From contig JAICYR010000016.1 of the NCBI GenBank assembly GCA_025934135.1, positions 1-32,482 on the forward strand: a stretch of DNA of 32,482 nucleotides, given 5' to 3'. Source of the stretch: Acidobacteriaceae bacterium. GTDB taxonomy: Bacteria > Acidobacteriota > Terriglobia > Terriglobales > Acidobacteriaceae. Position numbers and translations under genes: made by a program. This document shows positions 7,029-16,767 of this stretch, piece by piece (the stretch's first letter is position 1; each line of letters opens with the position of its first letter). Below the pieces are notes generated by a model. The model saw only the letters and a list, made by a program, of their open reading frames with translations. It had not been told where the DNA came from and searched no databases.

Positions 7029-9176
7029 CTACCGCGCCTCTGCCACTGGCAGTTCCAGGTGCGACCCCGCGTAAATTCGCTGAGTGGCTTTCACGTAATC
7101 TTGTGGCTTCGCGGTCATGATGTTCGGCACAAATGTCTGCGGATTGCGGTCATACAACGGAAACCATGTGCTCTGCACCTGGACCATGATTCGGTGCCCG
7201 GCCTTAAACACGTGGTCCGCCGCATGCAGGCTGTACTTATACTCTTCGACCTTGTTTGCCGGAATCGCCTCCGGATGCTCGAAGCTCTCCCGGTATCGTC
7301 CGCGAAAAATCTCTTCGGCAATCATCAATTGGTAGCCGCTCATCGCCGGAATCACCGTTGACTGCCCCGGCGCGCACGCGACGTCGGGCGCCGTGGGATA
7401 CACGTCGATCAGCTTCACAATCCAGTCGCTGTCCGTGCCGGAAGTCGACGCGAATAGATCCGCTATCACGTTCCCCGTCACCGTCACGTCATGCGTCAGC
7501 ACGCGGCTGGTCCACACCGCCACATCGGGCCGCCGGTCATACGGACGCTGGTCCTCGGCCAGCCACGTGTACCACTTCGACCCCGGAGCATAGGTCGCCT
7601 GAATCGGCCGCTTGCGGTAGTTCACCGGATGCGCCGGATCCGACACATACTGCGCATACGCGCCGTCGTCCTTCGGCTTCGCAAACGACAACATGTGACC
7701 CGCGCCCAGATACAGGTCCCGTTCCACCGTGTCTTTCGGAGGCCACGCGTCATACCGCATCCACCGGTCGGACCCCGTCTGGAAGCTCGCAACGTCCTTC
7801 AACGCGAATCCCGGCTGGCCCTTCAGGTAATACGCGAAAAACGGAGCCTCAATCCTCTGCCGGAAGGTATCGCCCGTCGCCGAGCCAAAATTCAGCACGC
7901 CTAAATGCCGCGTCGTGTGTACCCACTGCCCGTGGTCCCATGGCCCCAACACCATAAAGACTTCGTGCTTGGTGTCATGCGGCTTCAGCATGGCGAACTG
8001 CTCCTGCGGACCCCACATGTCTTCCTGGTCCCAGTAGCCGCCCACTTCCAGCGTGGGCACCGTTACACTCGTCAAGTGCGGCTGCACCGCCCGCGCCCGC
8101 CAGTAGGCGTCATACGTCGGGTTCTTCAGAAAAGCCTTCCAGGTCGGAAGCTCCGTCAACCCGCCCTTCTTGCCCGCTGCCGCCGCCGACCCGGCATTCA
8201 GAAAATAGGTGTATGCGTCCTCATCCAGCTTGCCGAAGGTCGCCTTCTTGCTCGATTCCATCCCCAGCACGTAGTCGTATCCGTAGCTCTGCCGGAACGC
8301 CCCATTATGGAAAAAGTCGTCTCCAAGCCACACGTCCGTCATGGGGGCTTGCGGCGAAATCGCCTTCACCGCCGGATTCGGATCAATCCCCGCCTCCGTA
8401 GCCAGAAACCCCGGATACGAAACCCCCAGCACGCCCAAGCGCCCATTGTTGCTTGGAACGTGCTTGAGCAGCCAGGCCACCGTGTCATACGTGTCCGTAC
8501 TCTCGTCCACGTCGCGCGAGTCCGCCGAGTTCGGGTCGTGATGCACAGCCAGCGGACGCATCATCACAAACTGCCCCTCCGACTCGTATCGCCCGCGAAT
8601 GTCCTCCATCACAAAGATGTAGCCGCTGCGCGCCAGCTCCGTATATTCCTCGTTAATCGAGTCCGACGTGCTCCCCTCCACGCCATACGGAGTCCGCTGC
8701 ATCAGGAACGGCAGCGGCTCCTTCGTATCTGTGGGTCGCAGGATAATCGCGTGCAGCTTCACGCCATCCCTCATCGGAATCATGACTTCCTCGCGGTTGT
8801 AATGCCGAAAGTGGTTGTGCTCCGGTGTCGCGCTGATCTTCGTCGCGTAGGCTGCGGCCCCCTGCTCCTCGCGCCGGACCTCCGTCACGTCGCCCGCCGC
8901 GTTGATGGTGAAGACGAACTCCGGCCCGTTGTCGGGAGCCTTGAATTTCGCTTCGGAATCTGTCGCGGCTTCGGCCTTAAGCCCGGTCGCCGCGCTGCGC
9001 GCCGTCTCAATGGTCAGGTGGTCGCCCGTATGGAAGACCGACAGCACAATGTCAGGCTCGTCCACATCCCGGTACTGCCCAACAAACCGGTCCAGATCGC
9101 CCTGTGAAGCCGCCAGCGCCGAAACCGAAAGTATCAAAACCAGAGCAACGCCAGACACAGCCGAACGAACCCTCAT
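7029..9176 (-). CDS. Secreted CocE/NonD-family alpha/beta hydrolase
   Basis: This is an exported serine hydrolase of the X-Pro dipeptidyl-peptidase (S15)/CocE class, acting on acyl, ester or peptide bonds. From the ATG at 9176 it has 715 residues and a clear signal peptide (MRVRSAVSGVALVLILSVSA). The track's GTG/ATG start at 9254 would put 26 polar residues ahead of it. Residues ~25-125 form a small beta-rich domain resembling the DUF3471-like modules of secreted hydrolases. The catalytic domain follows, with the nucleophile S253 in GVSYPGF, the acid region around GGYWDQEDMW and the His in GPWDHGQW. A C-terminal jelly-roll domain begins near residue 500. The substrate is unknown. It is convergent with the desulfurase gene. 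Confidence 0.88.
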   Translation of the reverse strand: MRVRSAVSGVALVLILSVSALAASQGDLDRFVGQYRDVDEPDIVLSVFHTGDHLTIETARSAATGLKAEAATDSEAKFKAPDNGPEFVFTINAAGDVTEVRREEQGAAAYATKISATPEHNHFRHYNREEVMIPMRDGVKLHAIILRPTDTKEPLPFLMQRTPYGVEGSTSDSINEEYTELARSGYIFVMEDIRGRYESEGQFVMMRPLAVHHDPNSADSRDVDESTDTYDTVAWLLKHVPSNNGRLGVLGVSYPGFLATEAGIDPNPAVKAISPQAPMTDVWLGDDFFHNGAFRQSYGYDYVLGMESSKKATFGKLDEDAYTYFLNAGSAAAAGKKGGLTELPTWKAFLKNPTYDAYWRARAVQPHLTSVTVPTLEVGGYWDQEDMWGPQEQFAMLKPHDTKHEVFMVLGPWDHGQWVHTTRHLGVLNFGSATGDTFRQRIEAPFFAYYLKGQPGFALKDVASFQTGSDRWMRYDAWPPKDTVERDLYLGAGHMLSFAKPKDDGAYAQYVSDPAHPVNYRKRPIQATYAPGSKWYTWLAEDQRPYDRRPDVAVWTSRVLTHDVTVTGNVIADLFASTSGTDSDWIVKLIDVYPTAPDVACAPGQSTVIPAMSGYQLMIAEEIFRGRYRESFEHPEAIPANKVEEYKYSLHAADHVFKAGHRIMVQVQSTWFPLYDRNPQTFVPNIMTAKPQDYVKATQRIYAGSHLELPVAEAR

Positions 9177-9311
9177 CCGCGCCCCCGTGTACAAAGCAAC
9201 AGTGTAGCCGCGAATAGCCCGCGAACTATTGGCTTCTCTTGTTCTACATACCAATGCAGAATCCGCCGAATTCCTAAATTCAAATGAGCAGGTTTATGCC
9301 ACATTGCCCAT

Positions 9312-9317
9312 TACAAT
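9312..9317 (+). promoter_or_regulatory. -10 box of tgt, leaderless type
   Basis: TACAAT is followed by caaccca and the GTG start, a seven-base gap that leaves no room for a ribosome binding site. It supports the GTG at 9325 over the track's start at 9229. No convincing -35 box. Confidence 0.4.
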
Positions 9318-9324
9318 CAACCCA

Positions 9325-10458
<1,134 letters not shown>

Positions 10459-12524
10459 AACAAGGTTGAACACCGCGCCGCTTTGTCCGCGGGTCTCCGC
10501 GCTGCGCACGCGCAGCCATCCCTGGTGCCGCTCGGCGATTTCCTGTGTCACCCACAGGCCCAGCCCCGTCCCCCCAATGCCCTTGGTCGTGAAGAACGGT
10601 TCGAAAATCCGGTCGCGGTTTTCCGGGCTGATGCCGTGTCCGGTGTCGGCAATCGTAAGGATCAGGCATTTGTGGCCGGACCGCCAGTCCGTACCCTCCC
10701 GGCTCCGCACCAGCAGCCGCCCGCCCTCGGAGCGCATCGCGTCAATCGCATTCCCAATCAGGCTATTGAGCGCCTGCCGGATCTCTCCATCAAAGCAATA
10801 GAGCGGCTCCTGCGCGCGAAGGCGTTCCTCAACATGAATTCCCGCATTCATGATCCGGGCCTGATACGCGGCAATCACTCCGCGAAGAAGCTCATCCGAG
10901 CGCACGAATTTCGGGTTGGTGGACTGCTTATGGAAGCGTAGGGTCTGGTTACTGATAATCGAAACCCGCCGCAACTCCCGCTCCGCGGCCTGGATATAGC
11001 GATGGACCTGGCCGGGGTCCGCCGACTCCAGCGATAGAAAAAGCAGGTTCGTCACTGCTTCCAGTGGATTATTGATCTCATGCGCGATGGAAGCCGCCAG
11101 CCTGCCAACCGCGGCCAGCTTTTCATTCTTCTTCAGGGCCGACTCCGCCCGTTTGAGCGACGTGATGTCGCGGCCTTCCGGCACCAGCAAAACAACCTTG
11201 CCGTCCAGGTCTCGCACTGGAGAAAGCGAAAAATCAAAAACCAGAATATCGCCCGTCGGCCGCACCAGCGGCCACTCGAACCGGATGTGCTCGCCGGAAA
11301 CCGCTCGCGCCAGCACCTCCCGGGCCATCTCCGGCGCGCCCGGTGTGTGGGTAAACCATGGACATTCCCAGAACCATTTCCCGATCAGGTCCTCGCGCGT
11401 GTTGTCGGCAAACTCAAGAGAAGCCCGGTTGCAATCCAGGAGCTTGCCCTCCGGCGAGACCAGGCCCATGTATTCCAGCGACGTATTGCACATGGCGTCA
11501 AGGCGGGCGGAGGTTTCGCGGGCAATTCTCTCCGTCTCCTTTTGTCCCGTAATGTCGCGGAAGAAGATGACGATTCCATCCTTGGTCGGGCGCACATGGA
11601 CGTCCACCCAGACGTTGAACGGTTCGGGATAATATCCTTCAAATTCTCCGCCTGTGCCCTGTTCCATCGCGCGGCGGTAATTCTCCACAAAGGGCGATCC
11701 CGGAAAACCGATATGAGGAAATACTTCCCAAAGAAGCCGGCCAATCACATCGCCATAGTTGGCCAGAACGTGCTTGGCCACAGGGTTCACATAGGAAATG
11801 CGCCAGTCGCGATCCACGCTTACCACGGCGTCAGCCGTTGCCTCCAGCGCTTGGTTCAACTGCGCTGTAACTGTGTCCCGCTCACGCTTTGCCAATATCT
11901 CCCCGGTTATGTCATGGCAGGCGCTCAATACCCCGACAATTTCACCGGACGGCGTATAGACCGGGCTGTTGCTGTACGTCCAGTAGACGTCCCGCAACTG
12001 GCCTCTGCGCCTCACAGGGATCAGCACCTTTTCCCGATACGTTGCCTCGCCGCGCAGCAGCGCGGCCTCAAGCTCGGGACCAACAATGTACCAGGCTTCC
12101 TCCCAGCTCTCGGCGGCGGGCCGGCCTAGCGCGTGGGGATGCTTTTCCGCCATCAGCGGGCGATAAGCATCGTTATAGAACTGGAGCATCTCCCGTCCCC
12201 AGGCCAGCGCCATTGGGAAGCGGCTTGCAAGAATGGTGTTTAAGCAACTGAGGAGGGTTTCAGGCCAGTCATCAATCGCACCAAGAGGAGTGTCCGACCA
12301 GTCATGGGAGCGGACAAGCTCCGCCATCTCTCCGTCGCCGCTGATCTTGCCTTGCGAATGCGGAGAGGCGGCTTCGCTGCCGAATCGAGCGGCGGAAGAT
12401 TGGCCCCTTGCCATTGCCTGCACCTTGGTCTGTTCATCTGCTCCAACGCTTACATCAATCAACTGGGAAAAAGTCGTGCAATTCAAGACCCGCGACTGAG
12501 AAGACGCGCCCCGGCCCGTTTTTG

Positions 12525-12552
12525 TTGCCCTGCGCGCGTTATTCACTAAAAT
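12525..12552 (+). promoter_or_regulatory. mutY promoter
   Basis: TTGCCC, a 16-base spacer and TAAAAT end eight bases before the mutY ATG, so the predicted message starts at or just before the start codon. A bare GGA is the only Shine-Dalgarno-like trace. Confidence 0.4.
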
Positions 12553-12560
12553 CGGAATCC

Positions 12561-13643
12561 ATGAGTACAGGACCCAGCCCTCGCGAATTTCGACGGCTAT
12601 TGTTGAACTGGTTCGCCGAAAACGCCCGCGACCTGCCCTGGCGGCGTTCGCGCGATCCTTACTCTATCTGGGTGTCCGAGATCATGTTGCAGCAGACGCG
12701 AGTGGCCGCTGTGCTCGAGCATTACCACCGATTCCTGCGTCGCTTTCCCTCTGTCCAGGATTTGGCAGCCGCTGCGGAAGACGAGGTCCTGGCGCACTGG
12801 AGCGGCCTTGGCTACTACCGGCGCGCGCGCCTGCTGCACCGGACGGCGCAGGTCGTCGTGAACGAGATGGACGGCAGGCTTCCCCAAACAGCGGCGGAAC
12901 TGCGCGCACTGCCCGGGGTAGGCGACTACACCAGCGCGGCCATCGCCAGCATAGCCTTTGGAGAGGCGGCGGCCTGCATCGACGGCAATGTAGAGCGGGT
13001 GCTTCGGCGCCTGCGCGCCTGGCACGAAGATTCAGGCCTGCGGACGAAGATTCGCGAGGAGGCTGCGCGGCTGCTCGATCCGGGCCGCCCCGGCGACTTC
13101 AACCAGGCCATGATGGAGTTGGGCGCCACGGTCTGCCTGCCTCGCTCGCCGCTCTGCCTCCAGTGCCCGGTTTGCGGCCTCTGCGCCACCCGCGGCGAGC
13201 ACCCGGCCCGCGCGCGCAAGCCGATGCGCGCCAGGGAATCCGCTTACGCCTTTCTGCTGCGCAAGCGGAACCGAGGGGACGAAGTCCTGCTGGAGCGGCG
13301 TCCGCCCGACGCAACCCTGATGCCCGGCATGTGGGAGATGCCCGCGCTCGGTCCGAAACCTGCGTCCGAAGATGCGCCAATCCTCACACTCCGCCACTCC
13401 ATCACGGATACGAACTACTTTGTTTCGATTTATGGGTTGAATCTCAAAGAGCTTCGCAGGCTCTCCACGACAACAACCGCGCGCCGGTGGTTCGCCGCCA
13501 GCGAGTTGCCAACGCTGCCACTGACCGGGTTGGCGCGCAAAGTCCTGAAGCGGCTCCATGCTTGGCCCGACCCCGGCGAAGCCAGCCCCGCTCCGGCCTT
13601 GAGCCGAAACCGGCCCATAGCGCTTAAGCCGGGAGCAGACTGA
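12561..13643 (+). CDS. mutY: A/G-specific adenine glycosylase
   Basis: This enzyme removes adenine paired with 8-oxoguanine, preventing G-to-T changes. From the ATG at 12561 it has 360 residues. The track start at 12408 adds 51 residues antisense to the kinase gene. E40 in SEIMLQQT and D141 in CIDGNVERVL are the catalytic pair. LPGVGDYTSAAI is the helix-hairpin-helix with Tyr, as in MutY rather than the Lys of Nth. The Fe-S cysteines are C192, C199, C202 and C208 (C-x6-C-x2-C-x5-C). The C-terminal third is the NUDIX-like 8-oxoG recognition domain. The final ~20 residues are Pro/Ala-rich. A small secreted protein gene follows 11 bases later. Confidence 0.95.
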   Translation: MSTGPSPREFRRLLLNWFAENARDLPWRRSRDPYSIWVSEIMLQQTRVAAVLEHYHRFLRRFPSVQDLAAAAEDEVLAHWSGLGYYRRARLLHRTAQVVVNEMDGRLPQTAAELRALPGVGDYTSAAIASIAFGEAAACIDGNVERVLRRLRAWHEDSGLRTKIREEAARLLDPGRPGDFNQAMMELGATVCLPRSPLCLQCPVCGLCATRGEHPARARKPMRARESAYAFLLRKRNRGDEVLLERRPPDATLMPGMWEMPALGPKPASEDAPILTLRHSITDTNYFVSIYGLNLKELRRLSTTTTARRWFAASELPTLPLTGLARKVLKRLHAWPDPGEASPAPALSRNRPIALKPGAD

Positions 13644-13654
13644 AAGGTAGACCT

Positions 13655-14143
13655 ATGGCGGCATCGATCATAATCGCAACGCTATTCCTTATCGGACCGG
13701 CCTTCGCGCAGACTACCCCGGCGCTGCATTCGCGCGGCCACAACGACCAGCAGGCATCCCCAACGCAGGCCGCGAAAGGAGTTTCTACCCTGCCGGAAAA
13801 CGCTTCCGGCGAATTCACACTGGACAGCCACGGCTCGGTCATTCAGATAACCATCGAGCATAACCGCCTCGACGGCTATATCACACTGATGCAGCAGGAC
13901 ACCTCCCTTACGCTGTTTTTCAACAAGACATTCATCAACGGAAAGCGCGTCACATTTACCACCAGGATCGTGCATGGCCTCAGCTATTCGTTCGCCGGAG
14001 AAATCCTGCGCGGCGATGCGGAAGCGCCATCCCTGAACGGCTATTACCGTCTTGCGGGCAAGATCACCTCCTATCGCGACGGTGTGGCGGAAACCAAATG
14101 GGTGAATTTGAAATCCACGCCGCGATTGGAAGGCAAAGATTAA
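13655..14143 (+). CDS. Small secreted protein of unknown function
   Basis: This 162-residue protein starts with a Sec signal peptide (MAASIIIATLFLIGPAFA, cleavage before QTT). The mature part begins with a Gln/Ala-rich spacer. It then looks all-beta (EFTLDSHGSVIQITIEHN, LTLFFNKTFINGKRVTFTTR), like a small lipocalin-like or OB-like barrel, though I recognise no family. AAAGGTAG lies about eight bases before the ATG. It sits 11 bases after mutY and is probably cotranscribed with it, but no functional link is evident. Its TAA stop is the first unit of a heptamer array. Confidence 0.7.
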   Translation: MAASIIIATLFLIGPAFAQTTPALHSRGHNDQQASPTQAAKGVSTLPENASGEFTLDSHGSVIQITIEHNRLDGYITLMQQDTSLTLFFNKTFINGKRVTFTTRIVHGLSYSFAGEILRGDAEAPSLNGYYRLAGKITSYRDGVAETKWVNLKSTPRLEGKD

Positions 14144-14174
14144 TCCCTAATCCCTAATTCCTAATCCCTATACC
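14141..14174 (+). repeat. Heptamer array CTAATCC between the secreted protein and yihY
   Basis: After a partial unit (taatcc) come ctaatcc, ctaattc, ctaatcc and ctatacc, with a strict period of seven. The array begins in the stop codon of the upstream gene and ends about 35 bases before the next ATG. The unit looks like a telomeric repeat by chance only. It shares the CTRR core and period with the arrays at 5780 and 24334. Confidence 0.75.
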
Positions 14175-14209
14175 CTGCCTCCCGGTTTTCAATTACCCTC
14201 ATCTGCGTA

Positions 14210-15067
14210 ATGATTTTGCGCCACCTCCATCACCTGCGCCGGGCCGCATGGGAGGCCTTCGGACATAGCGTTTTCACCAACGCCAAAGCCGCCGCCTACT
14301 CGGCCATCCTGAGCCTTTTCCCGGCGCTGCTGGTGGTGACGGCCCTGCTCGCCTTCTCACCAGAGACCGATACGGTCCGCGGCGACCTGCGGATGGCCTT
14401 CAGCAGCATCCTGCCGGGAGATACCATGTCGCTCGTCCAGGCCTACTTCCAGATGGACCACGCGCGCTCCATCCGCATCATCTCCGGGGCCATCTTTGTC
14501 ACCTTCGCCGCCGCGCTCGGCGCGAACCTGTCGCTCATGGAAGGCTTTCGCCTCGCCCATCGGCTGCCCCGCGGCGAGTGGGGTTTCTGGAAAGAGCGGT
14601 TCGTCGCCCTCGCCCTGATCTTCGCCACCCTCATCCCCATGATCTTCGCGACCGTGCTGGTCGCCTTCGGCCATGTCATCGAGCACTGGATGATCGAAAA
14701 CGCAGGCCTCGACCTTCGGTTCTACGTGATCTTTCTTTGGCGTATTTTGCGCTGGGCAATCGCCACCGCGACCAGCGTGGCCGTGCTGGCCGTTATCTAT
14801 CACTTTGGAACTCCGGGAAAGCGGCGATGGCGCCAGGCGCTTCCCGGCGCGCTGCTGGCCACCGTCACCTGGTTTGTCGTCACCTTGGTCTACGGCTGGT
14901 ACATCACGCGCCATGCCGACTACTCCGTTATCTATGGATCGCTCGCCGCCGGTATCGCCACTCTGGTGTGGCTGTATATGGTTTGCCTCACCGTTCTCTT
15001 CGGCGCTGAATACAACGCGCAGCTTTTCGTCGCAAAGCGTCCTGCCCGCGAACGAACACGCGCCTGA
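14210..15067 (+). CDS. YihY/BrkB-family inner membrane protein
   Basis: This 285-residue multi-pass membrane protein belongs to the YihY family, once misannotated as ribonuclease BN. Landmarks are the N-terminal AYSAILSLFPALLVV, the LPRGEWGFWKERF linker region and the C-terminal WLYMVCLTVLFGAEYNAQL. Six hydrophobic segments are expected. The family's transport or envelope role is unresolved, so I give no function. The ATG at 14210 has a weak ribosome binding site. It lies just upstream of pyruvate kinase, whose own -10-like box (TAAAAT) falls right after this stop. Confidence 0.88.
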   Translation: MILRHLHHLRRAAWEAFGHSVFTNAKAAAYSAILSLFPALLVVTALLAFSPETDTVRGDLRMAFSSILPGDTMSLVQAYFQMDHARSIRIISGAIFVTFAAALGANLSLMEGFRLAHRLPRGEWGFWKERFVALALIFATLIPMIFATVLVAFGHVIEHWMIENAGLDLRFYVIFLWRILRWAIATATSVAVLAVIYHFGTPGKRRWRQALPGALLATVTWFVVTLVYGWYITRHADYSVIYGSLAAGIATLVWLYMVCLTVLFGAEYNAQLFVAKRPARERTRA

Positions 15068-15124
15068 CTCCCGCTGCTAAAATCGGGAGTGGACTCAAAC
15101 AATTCGATTGCAGTTGGGGGATGG

Positions 15125-16642
15125 ATGAACGTTATGCTTACCGGTTCGGACAATGTGCGCGACACGCGCCTGCGTCGGGCCAAAATCGTCGGCACGCTGG
15201 GCCCCGCCTCAAATACTGAGGAGACTTTTCGCGCGCTTCTCCGCGCCGGACTCGACGTCGCGCGCCTGAACTTTTCCCACGGAACACACCCGGAAAAACT
15301 GAAGCTCATTGAAATGGTCCGCAAGGTGGCAGCCGAGGAAGGCAAAAACATCTGTATTCTCGGGGACCTGCAAGGCCCCAAGATCCGCACGGGCAAACTG
15401 GAAAACCGTACCCCGGTCCAGCTTGAGGCCGGCAAAAAGGTCACCATCACTCCTCGCGACATTCCCGGAAACGCCCAAATCCTCTCCACCACCTTCAAGA
15501 CTCTCGCCGAAAATCTTGAACCCGGGTCCCGCATCCTCCTCTCCGACGGCCTGATCGAGCTGCGTGTACTCGCCGTCAAAGGTGAAGACGTGGAGTGCGA
15601 GGTCATCAACGGCGGCCTGCTGGGCGAAAACAAAGGCATCAACCTGCCGGGAATTGCCGTGCGCGTGCCCTCGCTCACCGAAAAGGACGAGGCTGATCTT
15701 GAATTCGCGGTTAAGAACGGAGTGGACGCCATTGCCGTGTCGTTCGTCCGTACCGGCGACGACGTAAAGCTCGTGAAGCGGCGCATCGCATCTTTCGGCG
15801 CGGACGCCTGGGTCATCGCCAAGCTCGAAAAGCCACAGGCCATCGAGCGCCTTGAGGAAATTCTGGAAGCCGCCGACGGCGTCATGGTCGCGCGCGGAGA
15901 CCTCGGCGTGGAAGTCCCTCCGGAAAAAGTCCCAGCCATTCAGAAGCACGTTATCCGCCGCGCGTCGGAGCATCGCAAGCCCGTCATCACGGCGACGCAA
16001 ATGCTGGAATCGATGATCGAAAATCCGCGCCCCACGCGCGCCGAAGCCAGCGACGTTGCCAATGCCGTTTACGACGGCAGCGACGCCGTCATGCTCTCCG
16101 CCGAAAGCGCGGCCGGCAAGTATCCGGTCGAAGCCGTCAAAATGATGGCCCGCATCATCACCGAATCCGAGGCACAGATCCGCGAAACGGGCCTGCCGCA
16201 CAACGGACACCCGGCCAACGTGCGCCTTACCGTGGCTGAAACAATCTGTGAATCGATGGCGCACGCCGCGCAGGACCTCGATGTGAAGGCCATTGCTGTG
16301 TTCACCGAAACCGGGACCACCGCCCGGCAGCTTTCCAAATACCGCCCCACCCCTCCCATCTATGCGCTCTCAAGCGTGAAGGTGGTCATAAACCGTATGT
16401 GCCTGCTTTGGGGTGTGCAGCCAATTCAATGCGCAAAGGCCCAGACTACCGAGCAGATGGTTGATCTGGCAGAGACCCTGCTGGAGGGTGCCGGATACGC
16501 CGAGCCGCACGACATCATCGGCATTGTCGCCGGCACCCTCACCAAGTCGGGATCCACCAACTTCCTTCGGCTCCATATCCTCGGCGACGCCCTCGGCGCT
16601 CCCAAACAGGTGCCCGTCGCTGAAACTGCGTGCGCGCAATAA
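15125..16642 (+). CDS. pyk: Pyruvate kinase
   Basis: This enzyme makes pyruvate and ATP from phosphoenolpyruvate and ADP, the last step of glycolysis. The start is a choice between GTG 15089 (track), ATG 15125 and ATG 15134. I prefer 15125, because GGGGG lies just upstream and TAAAAT at 15078-15083 then serves as -10 with a ~35-base leader. It gives 505 residues. Conserved parts are KIVGTLGPAS, LNFSHGTH, DLQGPKIRTG, the active-site lysine in VIAKLEKPQA, MVARGDLGVE and the ATQMLESM signature. The C-terminal effector domain is present without the extra PEP-utiliser domain. Strong hairpins follow the stop. Confidence 0.96.
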   Translation: MNVMLTGSDNVRDTRLRRAKIVGTLGPASNTEETFRALLRAGLDVARLNFSHGTHPEKLKLIEMVRKVAAEEGKNICILGDLQGPKIRTGKLENRTPVQLEAGKKVTITPRDIPGNAQILSTTFKTLAENLEPGSRILLSDGLIELRVLAVKGEDVECEVINGGLLGENKGINLPGIAVRVPSLTEKDEADLEFAVKNGVDAIAVSFVRTGDDVKLVKRRIASFGADAWVIAKLEKPQAIERLEEILEAADGVMVARGDLGVEVPPEKVPAIQKHVIRRASEHRKPVITATQMLESMIENPRPTRAEASDVANAVYDGSDAVMLSAESAAGKYPVEAVKMMARIITESEAQIRETGLPHNGHPANVRLTVAETICESMAHAAQDLDVKAIAVFTETGTTARQLSKYRPTPPIYALSSVKVVINRMCLLWGVQPIQCAKAQTTEQMVDLAETLLEGAGYAEPHDIIGIVAGTLTKSGSTNFLRLHILGDALGAPKQVPVAETACAQ

Positions 16643-16647
16643 ACCAG

Positions 16648-16690
16648 AGCACAGGGCAGGATTCATGGCGTTCCTGAATCGCCCTGTGCT
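16648..16690 (+). terminator. Long hairpin just after pyk
   Basis: AGCACAGGGC (16648-16657) pairs perfectly with GCCCTGTGCT (16681-16690). Inside, after a two-base bulge, GATTCA pairs with TGAATC around a nine-base loop, giving 16 paired positions. There is no T-run directly after it, so it may protect the 3' end or pause polymerase rather than terminate alone. Confidence 0.6.
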
Positions 16691-16713
16691 TCCTGAATCT
16701 GGAATGACTCGAA

Positions 16714-16751
16714 CTCCGCGCGGGTTTTTCCTGTGCGGGGTTTTCTTTTTT
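16714..16751 (+). terminator. Intrinsic terminator between pyk and mutL
   Basis: CTCCGCGC and GTGCGGGG form an eight-position stem with G-T wobbles around an 11-base loop. TTTTCTTTTTT follows. It ends 16 bases before the mutL ATG, so mutL needs its own promoter within or after the terminator. Confidence 0.65.
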
Positions 16752-16767
16752 CCTCGACAATAAGCCA

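Noticed and set aside
7905-9107. A 400-residue plus-strand ORF
   Set aside because: It is antisense to the CocE hydrolase, is Arg/His-rich and has no recognisable motifs. Long open antisense frames are expected in high-GC DNA.
14141-14174. CTAATCC units as a telomere or CRISPR-like repeat
   Set aside because: There are no spacers or terminal location. The units are contiguous short tandem repeats in a chromosomal intergenic region.
15078-15091. GTG 15089 as a leaderless pyruvate kinase start
   Set aside because: Only five bases separate TAAAAT from the GTG, and the added 12 residues are not family-like. The ATG at 15125 with GGGGG is preferred, though not proven.
15209-16264. A 351-residue minus-strand ORF
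   Set aside because: It is antisense to pyruvate kinase, whose motifs are unmistakable.
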